Positions 1 to 4,073 of a stretch of DNA of 10,264 nt are shown piece after piece. The position numbers were made by a program, and so were the translations under genes. The DNA lies in the NCBI GenBank assembly GCA_023406225.1, contig JAEXWS010000087.1, positions 1 through 10,264 on the forward strand. The letters are read 5' to 3'. The stretch's first letter is position 1, and every line of letters begins with the position of its first letter. The stretch comes from Bacillota bacterium (GTDB lineage Bacteria > Bacillota > Clostridia > Oscillospirales > Oscillospiraceae). The notes below the pieces were generated by a model, which had not been told where the DNA came from, searched no databases, and saw only the letters and a list, made by a program, of their open reading frames with translations.

Positions 1-690
1 CGGTCGGTCCATCTTCCAGAAGCGGTGCAGCACCGCCGCCATCTGCTGGCGGGTGACGGGCCGGGAGAGCATCAAGCCCCCCTCGGCGTTCCCGGTCAGA
101 ACGCCGTTCTCCACGGCCCATTTGACCGCATCCTTCGCGTAATCCGCAGGCGTGTTGTCCATGCGTCCCTCCTCCAATCTCGCCTTGAACGCGGCTCAGG
201 GAGCCGCGCCGATCATATAGCTGGGACAGTGCTTCCCCGTCACGTCAAAGTGGCGGCACACCCGCTCCGGCGGGATGCCGTAACGGGCCATCAGCTCCCT
301 GCACAGGCCAGCCGCGTTCGCAAGCGTGGCCTCGCCGGCCTGGCACACGCCGTTTTTCACGGTGTCGCACAGCTCCACGCTGAAGCTGTTGGCGTTGGTG
401 ACCAGGCCGCAAAGCGTCCCGCCGCCGGTCCTGTCCGCGTTGGCGTACTTCCCGCCGCCCACCGCTCAGGCGGTCCGCAGGTCCGGCACGGAGCGGTATA
501 CCGTGGTATCATCCACAAAATAGTGGGCGCCGGCCCCCACGGTGCGGCTCTGGAAATAAGCGGCGTTGCCCGCCGTTTTATCTCCGTCGTTGCCGGTGTA
601 ATGGATCACCAGGTATTGGATCTGTCCCGCCGTCCAGGCGCCGCCGTAGTTCCCGGGCGCCGCCAGCAGTTCCTTCACCGGACGGTTCAC
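1..690 (-). pseudogene. Phage-type N-acetylmuramoyl-L-alanine amidase (endolysin), two in-frame TGA codons, 3' end outside window
   Basis: The product would cleave the MurNAc-L-Ala bond of peptidoglycan, as phage lysins do. Read from GTG at 690, residues 1-160 are an Amidase_2 domain. The IHYTGN motif carries H30, and CRHFDVTGKHCP carries H147, K153 and C155. H30, H147 and C155 match the family's zinc ligands. Residues about 178-230 form an SLH-like tail (YAKDAVKWAVENGVLTG, then PVTRQQMAAVL) that continues past base 1. The frame is unbroken except for TGA at 468-466 (residue 75) and 198-196 (residue 165). Both fall where Trp is expected: DLRTA-x-AVGGG matches the family's AWH-G motif, and GAAP-x-AAFKARL matches the usual Trp after the domain. 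Other Trp codons here are TGG. GTG 690 overlaps the previous stop as GTGA, with no good ribosome site, suggesting coupled translation. Nonsense decay is the default reading; TGA recoding is possible. Family identity is secure, functional state is not. Confidence 0.85.
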
Positions 691-809
691 CGCAGCACGG
701 CTTTCACGGCATAGCCCTCTTCGTCATAGGTCACGGCATAGGTCCGGCCCGCCGCCGTCTGCTCCACGGTCCTCCCCGCCAGCTCCGCCCGGCGGAGTGC
801 TCTTGTTCC
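687..809 (-). pseudogene. 3' stub (or very small gene) overlapping the endolysin start
   Basis: This frame is open for 40 codons before TGA at 689-687. It ends in ...GRTYAVTYDEEGYAVKAVLR, which looks like genuine protein (charged and aromatic, not low complexity). Its stop overlaps the endolysin GTG in a GTGA arrangement, as in phage lysis cassettes. Upstream the frame is closed by TGA at 812-810 and there is no ATG. One option is the tail of a longer phage gene cut off near position 800. The other is a 26-codon gene from GTG at 767-765, which has a GGGGAGG only 3 bases upstream, too close to be a good ribosome site. I do not recognise the family. Truncation at a prophage or rearrangement junction is my preferred inference. 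Confidence 0.45.
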
Positions 810-957
810 TCAATACGCCAAACAGATATCCCCCGGCCTTCCCGGGGCGGAGCCCAGCGGAGCGGGTCCGGCCCGAAAGCGAAGAAATTCCCTGTCCGGC
901 TAAGAAGCCTCGCCGCGTAAGCGGCGGGGTTTCGTGCCAAACAGGGAATTTCTGAGC
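798..957. other. Hairpin-rich noncoding stretch between the endolysin region and tRNA-Ser
   Basis: No coding frame looks real here. Three self-complementary structures are visible in and beside it: CTCCGCC/GGCGGAG at 783-797, CCCCGG/CCGGGG at 831-847, and the nested inverted repeat at 883-953. No copy of the tRNA 3' end (an att duplication) is seen in this stretch. Any second att copy would have to lie left of the window. Confidence 0.5.
883..953. repeat. Nested inverted repeat (13-bp perfect arms around an inner GC hairpin); probable tRNA terminator
   Basis: Perfect 13-bp arms AGAAATTCCCTGT (883-895) and ACAGGGAATTTCT (941-953) enclose a second stem, CCTCGCCGC/GCGGCGGGG with a GTAA loop (908-929). 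On the minus strand it starts 4 bases after the tRNA CCA. The inner stem is followed by CTTCTT, so it probably ends tRNA transcription. Arms this perfect around a second hairpin are more than a simple terminator needs, and could mark a dispersed palindromic repeat. Confidence 0.6.
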
Positions 958-1049
958 TGGCGGAGAAGGAGAGATTCGAACTCTCGAGACCCTTTAGGGG
1001 CCTACATGATTTCCAATCATGCGCCCTCGACCAACTAGGCGACTTCTCC
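958..1049 (-). tRNA. tRNA-Ser (anticodon GGA)
   Basis: The minus strand folds as a complete class II tRNA. The acceptor stem is GGAGAAG (1049-1043) with CTTCTCC (968-962), discriminator G, and encoded CCA (960-958). The anticodon stem CATGA/TCATG encloses the loop TTGGAAA, giving anticodon GGA for UCC/UCU serine codons. The long variable arm GGCCC-CTAAA-GGGTC is typical of tRNA-Ser. The T loop is TTCGAAT within GAGAG/CTCTC, and the D loop keeps GG. The gene looks intact. Its 3' half faces the phage-like endolysin region, consistent with tRNA genes being common prophage integration sites. Confidence 0.97.
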
Positions 1050-1090
1050 ATAGCTGTTCCAGTCATGCTGCCAAAAGCGACAGCGTTATT

Positions 1091-1118
1091 ATTATAGCAG
1101 AGGATTTTCCAAAGTCAA
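1091..1118 (-). promoter_or_regulatory. Sigma-A promoter of tRNA-Ser
   Basis: On the minus strand, TTGACT (1118-1113) and TATAAT (1096-1091) are separated by 16 bases. This puts the expected start about 35 bases before the tRNA 5' end. A near-consensus -10 fits a strongly expressed stable RNA. Confidence 0.85.
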
Positions 1119-1140
1119 GCCCCAATCCGCACATTTTCGC

Positions 1141-1179
1141 AAAAAGGGGGCGGGAGGCCGGCGCCTCCCGCCCCCTTTT
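1141..1179 (-). terminator. Intrinsic terminator, likely bidirectional, after the 59-codon gene
   Basis: A perfect 13-bp stem (1146-1158 with 1163-1175, 4-base loop) is flanked by AAAAA on the left and TTTT on the right. On the minus strand it starts a few bases after the TGA of the small gene and runs into TTTTT. It also insulates that gene from the tRNA promoter at 1091-1118. Confidence 0.9.
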
Positions 1180-1182
1180 GCG

Positions 1183-1362
1183 TCAGCGCATCTCGGAAAC
1201 GATGTTGTCCACGGCGTGGTCCACGGCGACTCCCAGCTTGTGGATGCTCTTCCCCACCTGCGTTTTCATGGACTGCCTGCCGCAGGGCATCATCATTCCT
1301 AGCGCCGCGCCGGCCATCATGCCGGCGCCTATACCGACCCAAAATCCGGTACACATCTTCAT
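1183..1362 (-). CDS. Small glycine-zipper membrane protein (59 aa), YtxH-like architecture
   Basis: The ATG at 1362 is preceded by AGGAG with an 8-base spacer. The same frame extends upstream to about 1437, but that part has no ribosome site, so I use 1362. Residues 4-25 (CTGFWVGIGAGMMAGAALGM) form one hydrophobic segment rich in Gly and Met, a glycine-zipper type membrane helix. A short basic turn (PCGRQSMK) follows, then an amphipathic helix to residue 59. This resembles small YtxH-like envelope proteins of Firmicutes in layout, but homology cannot be proved at this length. It is divergent from the phosphatase-acetyltransferase gene and ends at a strong terminator, so it is probably monocistronic. 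Function unknown. Confidence 0.75.
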   Translation of the reverse strand: MKMCTGFWVGIGAGMMAGAALGMMMPCGRQSMKTQVGKSIHKLGVAVDHAVDNIVSEMR

Positions 1363-1430
1363 CTCAGTCACTCCTTTTCGGCACGGGCTTATTATGCGCA
1401 GGATCCGGGAAAAAATCACGGCAGGAGGAT

Positions 1431-1459
1431 TTGCCAAAATCCGTTATAAAGGCTATAAT
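1431..1459 (+). promoter_or_regulatory. Sigma-A promoter of the phosphatase-GNAT gene
   Basis: TTGCCA (1431-1436) and TATAAT (1454-1459) are 17 bases apart, with transcription expected from about 1466. The gene's ATG lies at 1497 behind GGGAGG (1486-1491). Confidence 0.85.
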
Positions 1460-1496
1460 CGATACATAAAATCAGACAGGCACTTGGGAGGCAGCT

Positions 1497-2633
1497 ATGA
1501 CCAGACTCTATCTCATCCGCCACGCGGAGGCGGAGGGCAATCTCTACCGCATCGCGCAGGGCCAGTACAACAGCATTTTGACCGACCGGGGCTGGCGGCA
1601 GGTGGAGGCCCTGTCCCGCCGGTTCGCGGACGTCCCCATCGACGCGGTGTATTCCAGCGACCTCTACCGCACCTGCGCCACCGCCAGCGCCATTTACAGG
1701 CCCAAGGGCCTGCCTCTTCACCGGCGGCGGGACCTGCGGGAGATCTGCGTGGGCGAATGGGAGCAGAAGACCTGGGGCGAGATCGCCCGAAAGGACCCGG
1801 TGCAGCTTGAAAATTTTGGCCGGGCCCTGCACCTGTGGCACGTGGAGGGCGCGGAAACGCCCTGGGAGGTCCGGGACCGGGTCCTGGCCGCCGTCCGGGA
1901 GATCGCGGCGGAAAACGACGGCAGGACCGTGGCGGTCTTTTCCCACGGCTGCGCCATCCGCATCCTGCTGTCCACGCTCCAGGGCCGCTCCATCGAGGAG
2001 CTGGCCGGGACCTCCGTGGGGGACAACACCTCCGTCTCCCTGCTGGAGGCGGAGGGCGGAGACATCCATGTGGTCTATCAGGACGACAACAGCCACCTGA
2101 CCGATGCGACCTTTGCCGCCGGAGAGCCGCCCCGGAAGCAGGCCAACGGCCTGGAGCCGGGCCTGTACTTCCAGCCCCTTCACCTGCCGGAGCAGGCGGC
2201 GTTCCTGCGGGAGTGCGTCCGGGAGTCCTGGGCGGACGGCGACCGCCCCTGGGACGAGGCGGTTTTGCAGGAAGAGGCCCGGCAGCGGCCCGCGCTGGTG
2301 GGCTTTTTGAACGGGGAGCCGGCGGGCGTGGTACAGTTCCACCCGGAGAAGGAGGCGGAGGACGGCTGCGGCTGGATCTCGCTGTTCTGCGTCCGGAAGC
2401 CCTTCCGCAAACGGGGCTGCGGCACGCAGCTTTTGGGCCAGGCCGTGGCCTATTACCGTCCTCTGGGCCGGAAGCGGCTGAAGCTGGCGCTTTCCGGGGA
2501 CGGCGCGGCCCGCCTGTTTTCCACGGAGTACGGCTTCCGCCCGGCGGGACGGACGGCGGACGGCCGGACCCTCTGGGAGAAGGCCATCGGGTACGACCCG
2601 GAATTTCTGGGGACGGGCGCGTATTTGCGTTGA
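1497..2633 (+). CDS. Histidine phosphatase / GNAT acetyltransferase fusion protein (378 aa)
   Basis: Two enzyme domains share one chain. Residues 1-200 are a histidine phosphatase of the phosphoglycerate mutase/cobC type: LIRHAEAEGN carries R8 and the phospho-accepting H9, YSSDLYR carries R58, DLREICVGEWE carries acid E82, and FSHG carries second H150. These are the expected catalytic residues, so activity is likely. Residues about 222-365 resemble a GNAT acetyltransferase: the acetyl-CoA loop FRKRGCGTQLL (303-313, R-x-x-G-x-G) and a C-terminal motif ending LFSTEYGF. Substrates of both halves are unknown; by family they could be a small phosphorylated metabolite and an amine. No signal peptide or membrane segment is seen, so it is cytoplasmic. 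It has its own promoter and appears monocistronic. The TGA stop lies inside the next promoter's -35 hexamer. There is no frameshift or internal start, so the fusion looks real. Confidence 0.9.
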   Translation: MTRLYLIRHAEAEGNLYRIAQGQYNSILTDRGWRQVEALSRRFADVPIDAVYSSDLYRTCATASAIYRPKGLPLHRRRDLREICVGEWEQKTWGEIARKDPVQLENFGRALHLWHVEGAETPWEVRDRVLAAVREIAAENDGRTVAVFSHGCAIRILLSTLQGRSIEELAGTSVGDNTSVSLLEAEGGDIHVVYQDDNSHLTDATFAAGEPPRKQANGLEPGLYFQPLHLPEQAAFLRECVRESWADGDRPWDEAVLQEEARQRPALVGFLNGEPAGVVQFHPEKEAEDGCGWISLFCVRKPFRKRGCGTQLLGQAVAYYRPLGRKRLKLALSGDGAARLFSTEYGFRPAGRTADGRTLWEKAIGYDPEFLGTGAYLR

Positions 2634-2659
2634 CTAACCGGGCCGGCGGTTCCTATAAT
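2630..2659 (+). promoter_or_regulatory. Sigma-A promoter of the riboswitch-exchanger unit
   Basis: TTGACT (2630-2635) and TATAAT (2654-2659) are 18 bases apart. The -35 element overlaps the TGA stop of the preceding gene. Transcription would begin near 2666, just before the riboswitch aptamer. Confidence 0.85.
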
Positions 2660-2678
2660 GGACATACAGAAGAAACGA

Positions 2679-2852
2679 CCCATAAGAGGGAGTAGCTGAC
2701 ATCTTCCGGAGGAGGATGTGGTGTGGCTCGTCAGCACGGCGGCGCGATCGCCGCCCGGGGCACGTCAAAAGCAGCGAGACTTTTATGGTATGTGGCCGCG
2801 GCGGGGATACCCGCTCCATTTCCGCATACCATAAGAGTCTCGCTGAATTTTT
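2679..2852 (+). ncRNA. yybP-ykoY-type manganese riboswitch with transcription terminator
   Basis: The aptamer spans about 2679-2788. It has GAGGGAGTAGC at the 5' side and AGCGAGACTTTTATGG at the 3' side, matching the conserved GGGGAGUAG and CGAGAC segments of the yybP-ykoY (Mn2+) class. Stem P1 pairs CCATAAGAG (2680-2688) with CTTTTATGG (2780-2788). Inner stems are GCTGAC/GTCAGC with a hairpin on top (2694-2735), and GGCGGCG/CGCCGCC (2738-2755). The 3' strand of P1 is also the 5' arm of a 21-bp terminator stem (2772-2792 with 2825-2845, a single G-T wobble) followed by AATTTTT. Aptamer and terminator are therefore exclusive: Mn2+ binding should stabilise P1, block the terminator and switch the exchanger ON. 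The class assignment is from memory of the consensus; the pairing is read directly. Confidence 0.87.
2772..2852 (+). terminator. Riboswitch-controlled intrinsic terminator (expression platform)
   Basis: Arms 2772-2792 and 2825-2845 pair over 21 bases with one wobble, and a T tract runs at 2848-2852. The loop contains its own small stem (GCGGG-GATA-CCCGC). The 5' arm overlaps the P1 3' strand of the aptamer, so termination is conditional. Confidence 0.88.
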
Positions 2853-2866
2853 GGAAAGAGCGGTAA

Positions 2867-3829
2867 ATGAGCATGAGTATTTGGTTGACGGTCCTTTTGT
2901 TTTTACTGGGGCTGGCCCTGATCGTCAAGGGCGGCGACTGGTTTTTGAACGGCGCGGTCTGGATCGCGGAGGCCACGGGCGTTCCCCGGTTCATCATCGG
3001 CGCCACCATCGTATCCCTGGCCACCACCCTGCCGGAGCTGACGGTCTCCGTCACGGGCGTTCTGGCGGGGGAAGTGGACTTGGCGGTGGGCAACGCCGTG
3101 GGGTCCGTGACGGCCAACCTGGGGCTCATTCTGGGCATCTCCGTGGTGTGCCTCCCCTCGGCGGTCATCCGCAAGCAGTTCGACCTGAAGGCGGGGCTGA
3201 TGATCGCGGGGGCCGGGCTGCTGACGGTGCTGTGCCGGGGCGGCGTGCTGCCGGTGGTCCCCAGCCTGCTGCTGTTCGTGGTGTTCGGGCTGTATTTGTG
3301 GAACAACATCGCGGACGCCCGGACCAGCATGGCGGAAAGCCGGGAGGCGGGCGGAAAGCGCCGGACCACCTCCCACCGGCAGATGGCGCGAAAGCTTTTC
3401 TCCTTCGTGGTGGGCGTGGTCTGCATCGTGGCGGGGTCCCGGCTGCTGATCGACTACGGCAGCGAGCTGGCGCTGCTGCTGGGCGTGCCCGCCAGCATCA
3501 TCGGCGTGACCATGGTGGCCATCGGGACCTCTTTGCCGGAGCTTGTGACCACCATCACCGCCATCGTGAAAAAAGAGGCGTCCATGTCCGTGGGGAACAT
3601 CATCGGCGCCAACGTCATCGACCTGACCATGATCCTGCCCGTGTGCTCGGCGGTGTCCGGCGGGCGGCTGACCATCGGCGGCCAGACCACGGCCCTGGAC
3701 CTGCCCGCGTGCCTGCTTTTGTGCTGCGTGGCGGTGCTGCCGCCGCTGGTGAAGGGGCGGTTTTACCGCTGGCAGGGCGTTTTGATGCTGGGGCTGTACG
3801 CCGCGTATATGGCGATCCTGGTGGTTTGA
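2867..3829 (+). CDS. CaCA-family cation exchanger (YrbG-like), likely Mn2+/Ca2+ efflux
   Basis: This is a 320-residue inner-membrane antiporter of the Ca2+/cation exchanger superfamily, about the usual length for bacterial members. It has the two inverted alpha repeats: SLATTLPEL (50-58) with GNAVGSVTANLGLILG (75-90), and AIGTSLPEL (218-226) with GNIIGANVIDLTMILP (243-258). The presumed ion ligands E57, E225, N84 and D252 are present. Val81 replaces the usual Asn of GSN, and Ala248 replaces the usual Ser of the second repeat. A basic linker (about 150-176) joins the two halves. ATG 2867 has a modest GGAAAG 8 bases upstream; ATG 2873 is an alternative. The upstream Mn2+-type riboswitch argues that manganese, alone or with calcium, is the physiological signal and perhaps the substrate. 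The metal exported is inference. Monocistronic, ended by the terminator at 3833-3861. Confidence 0.92.
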   Translation: MSMSIWLTVLLFLLGLALIVKGGDWFLNGAVWIAEATGVPRFIIGATIVSLATTLPELTVSVTGVLAGEVDLAVGNAVGSVTANLGLILGISVVCLPSAVIRKQFDLKAGLMIAGAGLLTVLCRGGVLPVVPSLLLFVVFGLYLWNNIADARTSMAESREAGGKRRTTSHRQMARKLFSFVVGVVCIVAGSRLLIDYGSELALLLGVPASIIGVTMVAIGTSLPELVTTITAIVKKEASMSVGNIIGANVIDLTMILPVCSAVSGGRLTIGGQTTALDLPACLLLCCVAVLPPLVKGRFYRWQGVLMLGLYAAYMAILVV

Positions 3830-3832
3830 AAG

Positions 3833-3861
3833 CAGGGCCTGCCGCGGCAGGCCCTGTTTTT
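3833..3861 (+). terminator. Intrinsic terminator after the exchanger gene
   Basis: CAGGGCCTGCC and GGCAGGCCCTG form a perfect 11-bp stem, followed by TTTTT (3857-3861). It starts 3 bases after the TGA stop. Confidence 0.93.
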
Positions 3862-3912
3862 CGCAAAAACGCCCCGTTTCCGCGCCTTTGCGCAAAATCG
3901 GAAGTCCGGTCA

Positions 3913-3941
3913 TTGATTCTCCGCCCCGGAATGTGTATAAT
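3913..3941 (+). promoter_or_regulatory. Upstream promoter of the ABC importer operon
   Basis: TTGATT (3913-3918) and TATAAT (3936-3941) are 17 bases apart. It would give a leader of about 125 bases before the ATPase ATG. Confidence 0.65.
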
Positions 3942-3998
3942 ACAGACAGCGGCTTTCGGCGCGCCGTTTTGTGGATTTTATACAAATTTTTTCTTAGC

Positions 3999-4027
3999 TT
4001 GACAAACTTTTTTTGGTTTTGTATGAT
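3999..4027 (+). promoter_or_regulatory. Downstream (main) promoter of the ABC importer operon
   Basis: A consensus TTGACA (3999-4004) is followed 17 bases later by TATGAT (4022-4027), in a notably T-rich patch within GC-rich surroundings. A start near 4034 gives a leader of about 40 bases carrying the palindrome at 4042-4055. ATACAAA (3980-3986) and TTTGTAT (4018-4024) form an inverted pair bracketing the -35 region and could be an operator. I saw no purine-riboswitch core. Confidence 0.85.
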
Positions 4028-4041
4028 AGAAGAAATTACCA

Positions 4042-4055
4042 AGCCCGGCCGGGCT
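4042..4055. promoter_or_regulatory. 14-bp perfect palindrome in the ABC operon leader
   Basis: AGCCCGGCCGGGCT is fully self-complementary and lies just after the expected transcription start, 4 bases before the ribosome-site region. It may be a repressor operator or a short leader hairpin (5-bp stem, GGCC loop). GC-rich DNA gives such palindromes by chance fairly often. Confidence 0.35.
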
Positions 4056-4073
4056 CCAGAAAGGACTGAGCCA

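Noticed and set aside
466..468. Selenocysteine reading of the endolysin TGA
   Set aside because: The family has Trp at this place, no catalytic Cys/Sec is expected there, and no selenocysteine hairpin is evident after the codon.
25..714. Long plus-strand frame across the endolysin region
   Set aside because: It is antisense to a clear amidase with conserved motifs, is rich in Arg/His/Gly/Ala as GC-rich shadows are, and has no ribosome site.
731..1066. Minus-strand frame covering the tRNA-Ser gene
   Set aside because: It reads straight through the tRNA and its terminator; the tRNA fold is unambiguous.
3888..4073. Upstream in-frame extension of the ABC ATPase
   Set aside because: It would be translated across both promoters. 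Family alignments start near MEEILRMEHITKRFG, and ATG 4074 has a good ribosome site.
3941..4073. Purine-type riboswitch in the leader of the ABC importer
   Set aside because: I looked for the conserved purine aptamer core with two kissing loops and did not find it; the leader after the main promoter is only about 40 bases.
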